Source of the DNA: Gallionellales bacterium RIFCSPLOWO2_02_FULL_59_110
GTDB taxonomy: Bacteria; Pseudomonadota; Gammaproteobacteria; Burkholderiales; Gallionellaceae
Assembly (NCBI GenBank): GCA_001801215.1
Contig: MGXA01000046.1
Coordinates: forward strand, 1 to 52,863
DNA: 52,863 nucleotides
Direction of reading: 5' to 3'
Shown here: positions 1 through 8,717 of the stretch, piece after piece
Layout of the letters: every line of letters begins with the position of its first letter
Position numbering within the stretch: position 1 is the first letter of the stretch
Notes under the pieces: model-generated
What the model was told of the DNA's origin: nothing
Databases searched by the model: none
What the model saw: only the letters and a program-made list of their open reading frames with translations
Made by a program: the position numbers and the translations under genes

Positions 1-22
1 GATGAAGAATACCTGCGGCTGA

Positions 23-399
23 AAATACTCACGTCAACGCTCCCGGCGCTCTGAAAACCATGAAATTTACCCACTCGATTACGCGAAGAGCCAAAATTCA
101 GTTGTTCGGTTATTCCGAACAACTGCCGCAGACGGTAAGCAGTACGAGGTAGCGCGCTACAACCTGGACATGGTGCTGGCTCTGGGTTTTCGGGTGCGTA
201 GCCCGGTCGGCGTGCGCTTCCGCCAATGGGCTAACGACAAGCTCAAGGAATACATCGTCAAGGGCTTTGTGCTGGACGACGCTCGCTTGAAGAATCCCGG
301 CAAGGGTCGGGATTATTTCGACGAGCTGCCCCGCCGCCTGCAAGACATCCGCACCAGTGAGCGGCGCTTTACCAGAAGATCACCGACATCTACGCCGAT
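23..399 (+). pseudogene. RhuM-family protein remnant (frameshifted, both ends lost)
   Basis: The plus-strand frame through position 95 reads NSVVRLFRTTAADGK, then YNLDMVLALGFRVRSPVG, RQWANDKLKEYIVKGF and DYFDELPRRLQDIRTSE, the conserved core of RhuM-type proteins (named for a Salmonella pathogenicity-island gene and common in prophages and islands). The frame breaks at about 370: restoring one missing T gives YQKITDIYAD, the expected continuation, after which similarity stops at about 399. The frame opens after a stop at 20-22, and the usual N-terminal half is absent. I infer a dead fragment of an integrated element; it lies on the 3' side of tRNA-Leu, a usual insertion site for such elements. 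Confidence 0.75.
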
Positions 400-920
400 T
401 TGGTTTGTTTTTGTGAGGCGTGGTCGCTGCGCGGTACCGTTCACAGCGGAAGTGCATTTTGTTTATCGCGGCAACGTCACGGTGCAGGCATGAACCAAGT
501 GCGCCTTCGCCGTCACGCCACCGCTGCCGTGTGCGGGTCGTGCGCGGCAACGAAAAATCCATGCCGGTCAAAACCCCGGCATCGGCTTTTTCATTGCCAC
601 ACACTGCCCTGAGAGTCCGGCTTGGTCGCTGCGCGTTCTGTCTTTTTATCCCCGCCCCCTTGCAGGGCGCATCTGCGCTTGCATGCGCAGACCGTTCGTC
701 AGGCTCGCCGCAGTGCGGCTCGAAACCCCTGCCTCACCCCAGCCTGTCAGGCTGCGCTGCTCCTTTCCCGCTCACCTGCCAAGCTTCCCATCCGCCACAA
801 GTGGCTCCCTAAAAACGATGAGGGGAAAAGCAGCCGTGGTATACGGTGCCTATAGTGTAAAATTCGACTTGGTCGTGAGTTAAGGAGACTGGAAAGTATG
901 CGGGTAACTTTACGGGTAAC
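400..920. other. Intergenic stretch without a supportable gene
   Basis: About 500 bases between the RhuM remnant and the tRNA-Leu terminator. Several short open frames overlap here in different phases, none with a ribosome binding site or a family motif. The phrase TGGTCGCTGCGCG occurs twice (about 410 and 624). Positions 898-920 hold two copies of CGGGTAAC, seven bases apart from each other's flank, next to the tRNA terminator. The stretch is probably eroded prophage or island DNA. Confidence 0.5.
555..592 (+). terminator. Possible hairpin terminator in the decayed region
   Basis: ATGCCGG (561-567) pairs with CCGGCAT (576-582) across an 8-base loop. A run of five A lies before it and a run of T (587-591) after it, so it could end transcription on either strand. 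No intact gene is left to need it. Confidence 0.35.
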
Positions 921-960
921 AAAAAACCGCATAATCCTGAAAGTCAGTATTTATGCGGTT
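921..960 (-). terminator. Terminator of tRNA-Leu
   Basis: AACCGCATAA (925-934) and TTATGCGGTT (951-960) form a perfect 10-bp stem. Read on the minus strand the stem is followed by a run of T (complement of 921-926), giving a classical Rho-independent terminator 15 bases beyond the CCA end of tRNA-Leu. Confidence 0.85.
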
Positions 961-974
961 CTTGAGTTACTAGA

Positions 975-1059
975 TGGTGCCCAGAAGAGGACTCGAACCT
1001 CCACACCTTGCGGCACACGGACCTGAACCGTGCGCGTCTACCAATTCCGCCATCTGGGC
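975..1059 (-). tRNA. tRNA-Leu (anticodon CAG)
   Basis: The minus strand folds as a class II tRNA of 85 bases with a variable arm. The acceptor stem GCCCAGA pairs with the 3' strand TCTGGGC, the anticodon loop is TTCAGGT, giving CAG for leucine, the T loop is TTCGAGT, and CCA is encoded at 977-975. Confidence 0.97.
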
Positions 1060-1080
1060 TTAGACTTGCTGAAGGCGCGC

Positions 1081-1109
1081 AATTTAATTGTTAAAGGATT
1101 TATTGTCAA
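1081..1109 (-). promoter_or_regulatory. Promoter of tRNA-Leu, overlapping the rnr start
   Basis: On the minus strand a perfect -35 TTGACA (1109-1104), a 17-base spacer and a -10 TAAATT (1086-1081) are followed by a GC-rich discriminator (GCGCGCC), as expected for a stable-RNA promoter. The -35 covers the A of the rnr ATG, so the divergent promoter and the rnr translation start share bases. Confidence 0.8.
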
Positions 1110-3373
1110 TGAAAAAGAAGAATAATTTACGTCTGCAAGACCCTTATCTCGAACGCGAGCGCGAGCAATACGAGCATCCGCTGCCGAGCCGGGAATTTAT
1201 TTTGCAGATACTTACCGGGCAGGGTGCGCCGGTTGGCGAGGAAGAATTGCTGCAACTGCTGCACATCGAGGCGCACGAGGAAGAGCTGTTCTCCCGCCGC
1301 CTGCGCGCGATGGAGCGCGACGGGCAGATCATGCGCAACCGCAAGAATGCCATTTGCGTGATGGACAAGCTCGATCTGGTCAAGGGCAAGGTGCAGGGCC
1401 ATCCGGACGGCTTCGGCTTCCTGGTTCCCGAAAACGGCAGCCCGGACATGTTCCTCAGCGAGAAAGAGATGCACAAGGTGCTGCACGGCGATGTCGTGAT
1501 GGTGCGGCAGAGCGGCATAGACCGGCGCGGCCGACCCGAGGCCAAGATCGTCGAGGTGCTGGAGCGCGCCAATAACCGCGTGGTCGGGCGCTTGTACGAA
1601 GAGCATGGCATCCGCTTCATCGTCGCGGAAAATCGCCGCATCAGCCAGGACATCCTGGTCGCCCCCGGCGAATCCGGCGGCGCCAAGGCCGGCCAGGTGG
1701 TGGTGCTGGAAATCCTCCAGCACCCCGACAAGCATGCCCAGCCGATCGGGCGCATCGTCGAGGTGCTGGGCAACTATGCCGATCCCGGCATGGAGATCGA
1801 GATCGCCTTGCGCAAACACGACCTGCCGCACGAGTTCCCCAGGGATGCGGAAAAACAGGCCAAACAGATTCCCCCGGTAGTCGGCGCCAGTGACTGGGAA
1901 GGACGTGAGGACATCCGCAATCTGCCGCTGGTCACCATCGACGGGGAGACCGCGCGCGATTTCGACGATGCGGTGTATTGCGCGCCGGAAAAAGGCGGCT
2001 ACCGGCTGGTGGTGGCGATCGCCGATGTCAGCCACTACGTGCAGACCAACGATGCGCTCGACCGCGAGGCGATCCTGCGCGGCAACTCGATTTATTTTCC
2101 GCGCCGCGTGATCCCGATGCTGCCGGAAGAATTGTCCAACGGCCTGTGTTCGCTGAACCCGCAGGTGGATCGCCTGTGCATGGTGTGCGACATGCACATC
2201 AGCAGCAAGGGGGATATCGGCAAGTACCGTTTTTATCCATCGGTGATGCATTCCAAGGCGCGCCTGACTTACACGCAGGTCGCCGAAATGCTGGCGCAGC
2301 CGGACGGCGCACTTGCCAAGAGCAATGCGGCTATTCTGCCGCACCTGCAACATCTGCACGAGTTGTTCCAAAAGCTACTGAAAGCGCGCGAGAAGCGCGG
2401 CGCGATCGACTTCGAGACAATCGAGACGCAGATGATCTTCACCGATCAGGGCAAGATCGAACGCATCGTGCCGGTGGTGCGCAACGACGCGCATCGCCTG
2501 ATCGAGGAATGCATGCTGGCGGCGAACGTCTGTGCGGCGGGCTACCTGCACGAACACAAGCACACCGTTCTATACCGCATCCACGAAGGCCCGACGCCGG
2601 AGAAGCTGGAGGCGTTGCGCGAGTTCCTCGGGGAATTCGGCCTGCAACTCGGCGGCGGAGACGAGCCGCAGGCCGGCGACTATGCCAAGTTGCTGAAAAG
2701 CATCAAGGGCCGCCCCGACCACGGGCTGCTGCAAACCGTGATGCTGCGCTCGCTGCGCCAGGCCAAATACGAGCCGGAGAACGTCGGCCACTTCGGCCTG
2801 GGCTACGAGGCCTACACCCATTTCACCTCGCCGATCCGCCGCTATCCCGACCTGCTGGTGCATCGCGCCATCAAGGCGGTGCTGCACGGCAAACAATACA
2901 ATCCGGCGCGGAAATGGGCCGAACTGGGCGCGCACTGTTCGATGACCGAGCGCCGCGCCGACGATGCCACGCGCGATGTCGAGGCCTGGCTGAAATGCTT
3001 CTACATGCGCGACCATCTCGGCAGCGTGTTCACCGGCACGGTTTCGTCGGTCACCAATTTTGGCATGTTCATCTCGCTGGACGACCTGTATGTAGAGGGG
3101 CTGGTGCACATCTCAGAGCTCGGCAAGGACTATTACCAGTTCGATGCCGCCAGGCACCAGTTGCTCGGCGAGCGTACCGGCCAGCGCTACCGCCTCGGCG
3201 ACCGCGTGCAGGTGCGCGTGGTCAAGGTGGACATGGAAAGCACCAAGATCGACTTCGTGCTGGACGGCATCATCGAAAAACCCGATCGCGAAAAAACCGA
3301 TCACGGCAAGGTGTCCCAACCGGCGAAAAAAGCAGCGAAGGGCAAGGCGGGCGGAAAAAAACGCCATGGCTGA
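1109..3373 (+). CDS. rnr: Ribonuclease R
   Basis: RNase R is a processive 3'-5' exoribonuclease that degrades structured RNA and works in rRNA quality control and trans-translation. The 754-residue protein has an N-terminal winged-helix segment (about 20-80), cold-shock-type OB folds (about 90-235), the RNB catalytic domain (about 250-590) with the metal-binding run [11 protein letters not shown] near 276-286, an S1 domain (about 638-720) and a lysine-rich tail. The ATG at 1109 has AAAGGA about 10 bases upstream; an in-frame TTG at 1088 lies before the ribosome binding site and is rejected. It overlaps rlmB by 8 bases, the usual rnr-rlmB operon of beta- and gammaproteobacteria. Confidence 0.97.
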   Translation: MKKKNNLRLQDPYLEREREQYEHPLPSREFILQILTGQGAPVGEEELLQLLHIEAHEEELFSRRLRAMERDGQIMRNRKNAICVMDKLDLVKGKVQGHPDGFGFLVPENGSPDMFLSEKEMHKVLHGDVVMVRQSGIDRRGRPEAKIVEVLERANNRVVGRLYEEHGIRFIVAENRRISQDILVAPGESGGAKAGQVVVLEILQHPDKHAQPIGRIVEVLGNYADPGMEIEIALRKHDLPHEFPRDAEKQAKQIPPVVGASDWEGREDIRNLPLVTIDGETARDFDDAVYCAPEKGGYRLVVAIADVSHYVQTNDALDREAILRGNSIYFPRRVIPMLPEELSNGLCSLNPQVDRLCMVCDMHISSKGDIGKYRFYPSVMHSKARLTYTQVAEMLAQPDGALAKSNAAILPHLQHLHELFQKLLKAREKRGAIDFETIETQMIFTDQGKIERIVPVVRNDAHRLIEECMLAANVCAAGYLHEHKHTVLYRIHEGPTPEKLEALREFLGEFGLQLGGGDEPQAGDYAKLLKSIKGRPDHGLLQTVMLRSLRQAKYEPENVGHFGLGYEAYTHFTSPIRRYPDLLVHRAIKAVLHGKQYNPARKWAELGAHCSMTERRADDATRDVEAWLKCFYMRDHLGSVFTGTVSSVTNFGMFISLDDLYVEGLVHISELGKDYYQFDAARHQLLGERTGQRYRLGDRVQVRVVKVDMESTKIDFVLDGIIEKPDREKTDHGKVSQPAKKAAKGKAGGKKRHG

Positions 3374-4103
3374 CCTGCGCCTGATCTACGGCTTTCATGC
3401 CGTCACCGCGCGCATCCGCCAAAACCCGGACGGGGTGCTGGAAATTTATCTGCAAGCGCAGCGCAACGACCCGCGCATGCGCGACTTGATTAAACTGGCC
3501 GAAGCGGGCGGCGTGCGGGTGATCCCGGTCGATGCCAAGCGCCTCGACGGCATGGCGGGCAGTGCGCGGCATCAGGGCGTGGCGGCGCGCGTCGATGCGT
3601 CGCGCCGCGTGCAGCATCTGGACGATGTGCTCGATACGCTCGAAGAGCCGCCGCTGCTGCTGGTGCTGGACGGCGTGCAGGACCCGCATAACCTCGGCGC
3701 ATGTCTGCGCAGCGCCGATGCGTTCGGCGTACATGCGGTAATCGCGCCGAAAGACCGCGCGGTCGGCATCACCGCCACGGTGGAGAAAGTCGCGTGCGGC
3801 GCGGCGGAGACCGTACCCTACATCACCGTCACCAATCTCGCGCGCACCCTGCGCGAATTGCAGGAGCGCGACATCTGGGTAGCCGGCGCGGCGGGCGATG
3901 CCGGGCAGGATTTGAACAGCTTCAAACACACCCGCGCGCTGGCATGGGTGCTCGGTGCGGAAGGCGAAGGCTTGCGCCGCCTGACGCGCGAAACCTGCGA
4001 CGAACTGGTGCGCATCCCGATGCTGGGCAGCGTGGAAAGCCTCAACGTCTCGGTCAGCGCAGGCATCTGCCTGTTCGAGGCGCGGCGGCAGCGCGCCGTT
4101 TAG
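3366..4103 (+). CDS. rlmB: 23S rRNA (guanosine-2251-2'-O)-methyltransferase
   Basis: RlmB 2'-O-methylates G2251 in the P-loop of 23S rRNA. The 245-residue product begins [17 protein letters not shown], typical for the family, with a substrate-binding N-terminal domain (1-75) and a SpoU/SPOUT trefoil-knot domain. The knot motifs are visible: [24 protein letters not shown] and the C-terminal [14 protein letters not shown] that binds AdoMet. The ATG sits inside the end of rnr, so translation is probably coupled and the two RNA-maturation genes form one transcript. Nothing unusual in length or motifs. Confidence 0.96.
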   Translation: MADLRLIYGFHAVTARIRQNPDGVLEIYLQAQRNDPRMRDLIKLAEAGGVRVIPVDAKRLDGMAGSARHQGVAARVDASRRVQHLDDVLDTLEEPPLLLVLDGVQDPHNLGACLRSADAFGVHAVIAPKDRAVGITATVEKVACGAAETVPYITVTNLARTLRELQERDIWVAGAAGDAGQDLNSFKHTRALAWVLGAEGEGLRRLTRETCDELVRIPMLGSVESLNVSVSAGICLFEARRQRAV

Positions 4104-4148
4104 TTTTTCCGATCTCGCTATAACCCGGCAGTACAACCAGGGAACAGC

Positions 4149-7100
4149 ATGACGCCGCAACAATTCATCGCTAAATGGCAAGGCTGCCAGCTCGCCGAGC
4201 GCGCTTTCTATCAACAACACTTCAACGACCTGTGCGCGCTGGTCGGCCATCCCACGCCCGCCGCGCAGGACACTACCGGCGACACCTTCTGTTTTGAAAA
4301 GGGTGCGACCAAGACCGGCGGCGGCAACGGTTGGGCGGACGTGTGGAAGCGCGGCTTTTATGCGGTCGAATACAAAGGCCCGGACGGCGACCTGCGCCGT
4401 GCGCTGGAGCAGGTGCAACGCTACGCGCTGGCGCTGGAGAATCCGCCGCTGCTGGTGGTGGCGCGCGCCGACCTGATCGAGATACACACCAACTTCACCA
4501 ACACCGTTTCCGACACGCACACCATTGCGCTGGAAGAGATCGGCACACCGGAAAATCTTGCCAAGCTGCGCGCGCTGTTCTTCGAGCCGGAAAAATTGCG
4601 CCCCGTGCGCACCACGCGCGCCCTCACCGAGCAAGCCGCCGCCTTGTTCGCCTCGCTCGCCAACACCCTGCGCGACCGGGGCCATGCGCCGCAATCCGTG
4701 GCGCACTTCCTCGACAAGCTGCTGTTCTGCTTCTTCGCCGAAGATGCGAGGCTGCTGCCCGCGAGCCTGGTCACGCGCGTGCTGGAGAACGGCGCAAAAG
4801 ACCCGGCGCGCATCGACCGCCAGTTGAAGCAACTGTTCGCCTCGATGAGCAAGGGCGGCGACTTCGGCGCGGACATCATCGACTGGTTCAACGGTGGCCT
4901 TTTCGACGGCGATGACACATTGCCGCTGCAAAGTGGCGACATCACCGCGCTGATGACCGTGGCGCGGCTCGACTGGACGGAAGTCGAGCCGTCTATTTTT
5001 GGCACGCTGTTCGAGCGCGGCCTCGATCCCTCCAAGCGCAGCCAGCTCGGTGCGCACTACACCGATCCGCAATCCATTATGCGCATCGTCGAGCCGGTGG
5101 TCGTCGCGCCGCTCGCGGCGGAATGGGAGAGCGTCAAGGCCAGAATCAAGCAAGGCATGGCTGCCTATGCGGCGGGCGGCAAGGGTTCGAAGAAAGGCAT
5201 CGAGGAAGCGCAGACGGCATATCAGGGTTTCATGCAACGCCTCGGCGATTTCCGCGTGCTCGACCCCGCCTGCGGCTCCGGCAACTTTTTGTATCTTGCG
5301 CTGCACGCGCTGAAAGACATCGAACACCGCGCCGTGCTGGAAGCCGAAGCGCTCGGCCTGCCGCTCGGCTTCGCCGGATTCCACACCGGCCCGCACAACG
5401 TGCTCGGCATAGAGATCAATCACTACGCGGCGGAGCTGGCGCGCGTCACCGTGTGGATCGGCGAACTGCAATGGATGCTGCGCCACGGCATGAGCCCGTC
5501 GAAGAACCCCATCCTCAAGCCGCTCGACCATATCGAATGCCGCGATGCGATACTGCAAATCCCCCCTAGCCCCCCTTTGACAAAGGGGGGGATAGAAGGC
5601 GTGGCGCAGGAATCTTCCCCCTTTGCAAAAGGGGGAGTGAGGGGGATTTTTGAAGCACAATGGCCGACCGTCGATGCCATCATCGGCAACCCTCCGTTCC
5701 TCGGCGACAAGAAGATGCGCGCCGAACTGGGTGACGACTACACTGAGGCCTTGCGTAAATGTTATGAAGGGCGTGTGCCAGGCGGCGCGGACCTGGTCAC
5801 CTACTGGTTCGAAAAAGCTCGCGCCCAGATCGAGGCGGGCAAGTGCCAACGCGCCGGACTGGTCGCTACAAATTCGATCCGGCAGAAGCGCAATCGTCCG
5901 GTGCTGGAACGCATACTGGAAACAGGAGAAATCTTCAATGCGTGGAGCGACGAAGAATGGATCAACGATGGCGCGGCGGTGCGCGTATCGCTGGTGTGCT
6001 TCGGCGGCTCCCCTCGCCCGCAGGCGGGACAAGCAGCGACTAGCCAGCTTGCTGGCGTAGACGTTCGCTTGGTAGTTCCATCAGAGGGGCAAGGGGAGAG
6101 GGTGGTATTCCTTGATGGACACCCTGTTTCAAACATCCACGCCGACCTCACCGCAGGCGGCAATGGCGGCAGTGACCTGACCAGCGCGCAACTGCTCAAG
6201 GAAAACGCCGGATGGTCATACTTCGGTTTATGTCTGGCGGGCGCATTCAAGGTGCCGAGCGAAACTGCGCAGGCTTGGCTCAAGCTGCCCAACCCGCACG
6301 GCAAGCCGAACTCGGATGTGCTGAAACCCATCTACAACGGCTCAGACATCACGCGCCGCTGGGCGGGCGATTGGGTGATCGACTTTGCGCTGATGGACGA
6401 ACAGCAGGCCGCACTTTACGAAGCACCGTTCGCCTATGTGGTGGAACACGTCAAGCCAGTGCGCGCCAGCAACCGCGAAGCGTCACGCGCCGAAAAATGG
6501 TGGCGGCATGGCAGAGCGCGTCCCGAATTGCGCGCCAAACTCGCCGGGCTGCAACGCTACATTGCCACGCCGGAAACCGCCAAGCATCGTTTCTTCGTCA
6601 GCTTCCCGATCAGCGTCGCGCCGGAGCATAGGCTTATTGTCTTCCCTTCAGGTAGCGATACACTATTCGGCATCCTGTCATCGCGCTTCCATATTGTATG
6701 GGTGCTTGCGCAAGGAGGAACACTCGAAGATAGACCGGTTTATAACTCCACCGTGTGCTTCGACACTTTCCCTTTTCCCGAAGGGCTGGCGCCGAAGGAT
6801 ACCGCAACCCCTCTCCCTAGCCCTCTCCCACAAGTGGAGAGGGAACCTGCTCCCTCCCCCTTGACGGGGGATGGTTGGGGAGAGGGTGGTGAGGCCATCG
6901 CGCAAGCGGCGCAACACCTTAACCAACTCCGCGAAAACTGGCTCAACCCGCCAGAGTGGACAGATTGGCTGCGCACGCCGGAGGAAGAAAAAGCAGGCTA
7001 CCCCGCACGTCCTGTCGCCAAACACGGACACGAAGCCGATCTGAAAAAGCGCACCCTGACCAACCTCTACAACCAGCGCCCCGCATGGCTGGACAACGCC

Positions 7101-7214
7101 CACAAAACACTGGATGCTGCTGTCTCCAAAGCTTACTGTTGGGCTGACTACACACCCAACATGCCCGATGAAGAGATATTGCGGCGTTTGTTGGCGTTGA
7201 ATTTGGTGCGTTAG
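4149..7214 (+). CDS. MmeI-like type IIG/IIL restriction-modification enzyme
   Basis: A 1021-residue single-chain enzyme that should both methylate adenine on one strand and cut DNA at a distance. The N-terminal nuclease shows a PD-(D/E)xK-type pattern: D64 and E74-Y75-K76. A helical linker follows, then a gamma-class adenine methyltransferase with AdoMet motif DPACGSGNF from D372 and catalytic NPPF from N514, and C-terminal target-recognition and helical parts. MmeI itself is about 919 residues; the extra length here is largely three repeat-derived insertions, near residues 470-503, 620-652 and 887-915. No separate specificity or methylase gene is needed for this class. It starts 45 bases after rlmB and is followed by an HNH gene. 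Whether it is active with the insertions cannot be judged from sequence. Confidence 0.88.
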   Translation: MTPQQFIAKWQGCQLAERAFYQQHFNDLCALVGHPTPAAQDTTGDTFCFEKGATKTGGGNGWADVWKRGFYAVEYKGPDGDLRRALEQVQRYALALENPPLLVVARADLIEIHTNFTNTVSDTHTIALEEIGTPENLAKLRALFFEPEKLRPVRTTRALTEQAAALFASLANTLRDRGHAPQSVAHFLDKLLFCFFAEDARLLPASLVTRVLENGAKDPARIDRQLKQLFASMSKGGDFGADIIDWFNGGLFDGDDTLPLQSGDITALMTVARLDWTEVEPSIFGTLFERGLDPSKRSQLGAHYTDPQSIMRIVEPVVVAPLAAEWESVKARIKQGMAAYAAGGKGSKKGIEEAQTAYQGFMQRLGDFRVLDPACGSGNFLYLALHALKDIEHRAVLEAEALGLPLGFAGFHTGPHNVLGIEINHYAAELARVTVWIGELQWMLRHGMSPSKNPILKPLDHIECRDAILQIPPSPPLTKGGIEGVAQESSPFAKGGVRGIFEAQWPTVDAIIGNPPFLGDKKMRAELGDDYTEALRKCYEGRVPGGADLVTYWFEKARAQIEAGKCQRAGLVATNSIRQKRNRPVLERILETGEIFNAWSDEEWINDGAAVRVSLVCFGGSPRPQAGQAATSQLAGVDVRLVVPSEGQGERVVFLDGHPVSNIHADLTAGGNGGSDLTSAQLLKENAGWSYFGLCLAGAFKVPSETAQAWLKLPNPHGKPNSDVLKPIYNGSDITRRWAGDWVIDFALMDEQQAALYEAPFAYVVEHVKPVRASNREASRAEKWWRHGRARPELRAKLAGLQRYIATPETAKHRFFVSFPISVAPEHRLIVFPSGSDTLFGILSSRFHIVWVLAQGGTLEDRPVYNSTVCFDTFPFPEGLAPKDTATPLPSPLPQVEREPAPSPLTGDGWGEGGEAIAQAAQHLNQLRENWLNPPEWTDWLRTPEEEKAGYPARPVAKHGHEADLKKRTLTNLYNQRPAWLDNAHKTLDAAVSKAYCWADYTPNMPDEEILRRLLALNLVR
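5557..5651. repeat. Double-hairpin repeat inserted in the MmeI-like gene (copy 1)
   Basis: The outer arms are AAATCCCCCCTAGCCCCC and, at the far end, GGGGGAGTGAGGGGGATTT. Inside are two hairpins with stems of C/G runs flanking TTTG/CAAA (5570-5590 and about 5616-5635). The element stays in frame and is translated as a PPSPPLTKGG...SPFAKGG-type peptide between methyltransferase motifs I and IV. It belongs to a dispersed intergenic repeat type seen in many bacteria. Confidence 0.85.
6014..6102. repeat. Repeat-derived segment in the MmeI-like gene (copy 2, composite)
   Basis: CCCCTCGCCCGCAGGCGGGA at the left and AGAGGGGCAAGGGGAGAGGG at the right look like the two halves of a GC-rich hairpin repeat, separated by about 50 bases that contain a second small palindrome (CCAGCTTGCTGG). 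It is translated in frame. Its boundaries are less certain than those of the other two copies. Confidence 0.5.
6807..6894. repeat. Double-hairpin repeat inserted in the MmeI-like gene (copy 3)
   Basis: Outer arms ACCCCTCTCCC (6807-6817) and GGGGAGAGGGTGGTGAGG (6877-6894) enclose two hairpins, CCCTCTCCCAC/GTGGAGAGGG and CCCCCTTGACGGGGG. It has the same design as copy 1 but a different sequence family. It is read in frame as PLPSPLPQVE...SPLTGDGWGEGGE near residues 887-915. Confidence 0.85.
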
Positions 7215-7270
7215 CATGTAGCATCCTTATCACTAAAGTTCGTCAGGCCTGAAATGGAGGTGTTACACGT

Positions 7271-7933
7271 ATGAAGAATCCATACCGTAGCAATCGTTGG
7301 GTTAAATTCCGAGAGGAGTTGATCGAGTTAGATGGTGGGACGTGTGTTAGATGCGGGAAAACCAGACAAGGTGGCGCAACTTTACAAGTGCATCACAAGA
7401 AGTACCTCACAGGGAAGGCTCCTTGGGAATATCCATTTGAGCTTTGTGAAACATTGTGCAAGGGGTGTCATGCTGAAGAGCATGGGGAGATTCGCCCAAG
7501 TTCTGAGTGGGAGTACGTTGGCGAAGATGACTTAGGCGGGCTTTACGGTGCCTGTGATCGTTGCAACACAGCTATTCGTTATGTGTTCTTCGTTCAACAC
7601 AAAAATTGGGAGCCGATGGCTGTTGGAACCGTTTGCTGCGACGACCTTACCGGCACAAAGATAGCTTCCGATAAACGCAAATACGACGAGCGATTAACGC
7701 GATTCATCAAGTCACCAAGGTGGACTGAGGAGGAGCGGCGGCATCTTATCGAGCAAAAACATATCGAGATTGAAATTGTTCCTGCAATCGGTGGTTACCG
7801 TATCAACATGAACAGCGTAAAAGGGAAGAAAATTTACCCAGCTCTTAATGACGCAAAAACAATGGTATTTGACTTCATAGAGAGTGGGAAAGCAGATGAT
7901 TTTTTCAAGAGCAAGTCGGATGAACCCGCGTAG
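7271..7933 (+). CDS. HNH-type endonuclease-like protein with second zinc-ribbon domain
   Basis: A 220-residue protein. Residues 21-71 carry an HNH pattern: C25-x2-C28, the His pair H41-H42 in LQVHHKKY, then C63-x2-C66 and H71. A second cysteine set, C95-x2-C98 and C122-C123 in TVCCDDLTGTK, suggests another zinc site of unknown role. The start has GGAGG 10 bases upstream. The gene lies 56 bases after the MmeI-like gene in the same direction, and its composition looks less GC-rich than its neighbours, so it may be an acquired partner or simply another accessory gene. DNA cleavage is inferred from the HNH motif only. Confidence 0.7.
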   Translation: MKNPYRSNRWVKFREELIELDGGTCVRCGKTRQGGATLQVHHKKYLTGKAPWEYPFELCETLCKGCHAEEHGEIRPSSEWEYVGEDDLGGLYGACDRCNTAIRYVFFVQHKNWEPMAVGTVCCDDLTGTKIASDKRKYDERLTRFIKSPRWTEEERRHLIEQKHIEIEIVPAIGGYRINMNSVKGKKIYPALNDAKTMVFDFIESGKADDFFKSKSDEPA

Positions 7934-7991
7934 GGCGCAATCGTTATTGCGCCGTATGTTTGAACCTGCAACTGCCGCGTAATAATTTTTA

Positions 7992-8021
7992 TTGCCGCTT
8001 GTCCCGATATGGGACTAAAAT
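7992..8021 (+). promoter_or_regulatory. higBA promoter with operator palindrome
   Basis: The -35 TTGCCG (7992-7997), an 18-base spacer and the -10 TAAAAT (8016-8021) precede the ATG at 8028 by only 6 bases. The palindrome GTCCC-gatat-GGGAC (8001-8015) fills the spacer up to the -10, the expected position for autorepression by the HigA antitoxin. Transcription starting about 7 bases after the -10 would give a leaderless higB mRNA. Confidence 0.65.
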
Positions 8022-8027
8022 ACCCCC

Positions 8028-8330
8028 ATGCGTGTGATCACCTTATCAACCCTTAAAGCCTTCTGGGAAAACAATCCGAGTCATCAAGATGCACGCGAGC
8101 CTTGCCTCGCGTGGTATCGGCAAGTGTTGGTGGCGGACTGGGCTTCGCCATCGGCGGTGAAGGTGGATTTTGGCAATGCCAGTATTCTTAAAGACGGGCG
8201 GGTGGTGTTTAACATTGCAGGTAACAAATACCGGCTGGTGGTGTGGATCAATTACACTTACCGTGTGATGTATGTTCGCTTTATCGGCACACACAAGCAG
8301 TATGACGCGATAGATGCGCAAACGATATGA
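8028..8330 (+). CDS. higB: HigB-type toxin (mRNA interferase)
   Basis: A 100-residue protein with the HigB_toxin signature: AFWENNPSHQDAREPCLAWY near the N-terminus, then VFNIAGNKYRLVVWINYTYRVMYVRFIGTHKQYD. Members of this RelE-like fold cut mRNA on the ribosome. The order toxin first, antitoxin second (9-base gap) is diagnostic of higBA. There is no Shine-Dalgarno sequence before the ATG (the upstream bases are TACCCCC), which fits the leaderless start predicted from the promoter. Confidence 0.88.
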   Translation: MRVITLSTLKAFWENNPSHQDAREPCLAWYRQVLVADWASPSAVKVDFGNASILKDGRVVFNIAGNKYRLVVWINYTYRVMYVRFIGTHKQYDAIDAQTI

Positions 8331-8339
8331 GGTGCAAAT

Positions 8340-8717
8340 ATGGACATTAAACCAATCAAGACCAAGGCGGATTACCGTGCAGCCCTCAAGGATATTGAGG
8401 GATTGATGATGGCTCGCGCCAATACGCCGGAAGGCGAGCGGTTGGATGTGCTGGTGACGCTGGTAGAAGCATACGAACGCAAGCATTATCCGATGGAGTT
8501 ACCCGATCCGATTGAGGCGATCAAGTTCCGCATGGAAAGCTTGGGGCTGAAGCCGAAAGATTTACAGCCGATGATCGGGGGGCTGAATCGTGTGTATGAG
8601 GTATTGGCTCATACGCGCCCGCTGACGCTTCCGATGATTCGCCGTTTGCACGAAGGGCTGGGCATACCGGCGGAATGTTTGATTAAATCGCCGCCGCCGC
8701 ATCAGCAGGCGGCTTGA
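8340..8717 (+). CDS. higA: HigA-type antitoxin (HTH)
   Basis: A 125-residue protein that should bind and neutralise HigB and repress the operon. The C-terminal half is a helix-turn-helix of the XRE type (about residues 55-115: AIKFRMESLGLKPKDLQPMI, then YEVLAHTRPLTLPMIRRLHEGLGIP). The N-terminal half is the helical toxin-binding region. GAGGTG lies 7 bases before the ATG. The bases after its stop hold the fossil of another toxin-antitoxin pair in the same frame. Confidence 0.88.
   Translation: MDIKPIKTKADYRAALKDIEGLMMARANTPEGERLDVLVTLVEAYERKHYPMELPDPIEAIKFRMESLGLKPKDLQPMIGGLNRVYEVLAHTRPLTLPMIRRLHEGLGIPAECLIKSPPPHQQAA

Noticed and set aside
400..883. Several overlapping open frames of 60-130 codons after the RhuM remnant
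   Set aside because: They overlap each other in different phases, have no ribosome binding sites and show no recognisable domain; a faint likeness to proteins found near phage Ash/Icd genes was too weak to use.
5557..5651. Possible frameshift or assembly error in the MmeI-like gene at the repeat
   Set aside because: The frame stays open on both sides and methyltransferase motifs I and IV are in the same phase, so the insertion is truly in frame.
3270..6032. 920-codon open frame on the minus strand across rlmB and the MmeI-like gene
   Set aside because: It is a GC-rich antisense shadow of two well-supported genes, with no domain of its own. The same holds for the long antisense frames over rnr, the ABC exporter, proB, the kinase and other core genes.
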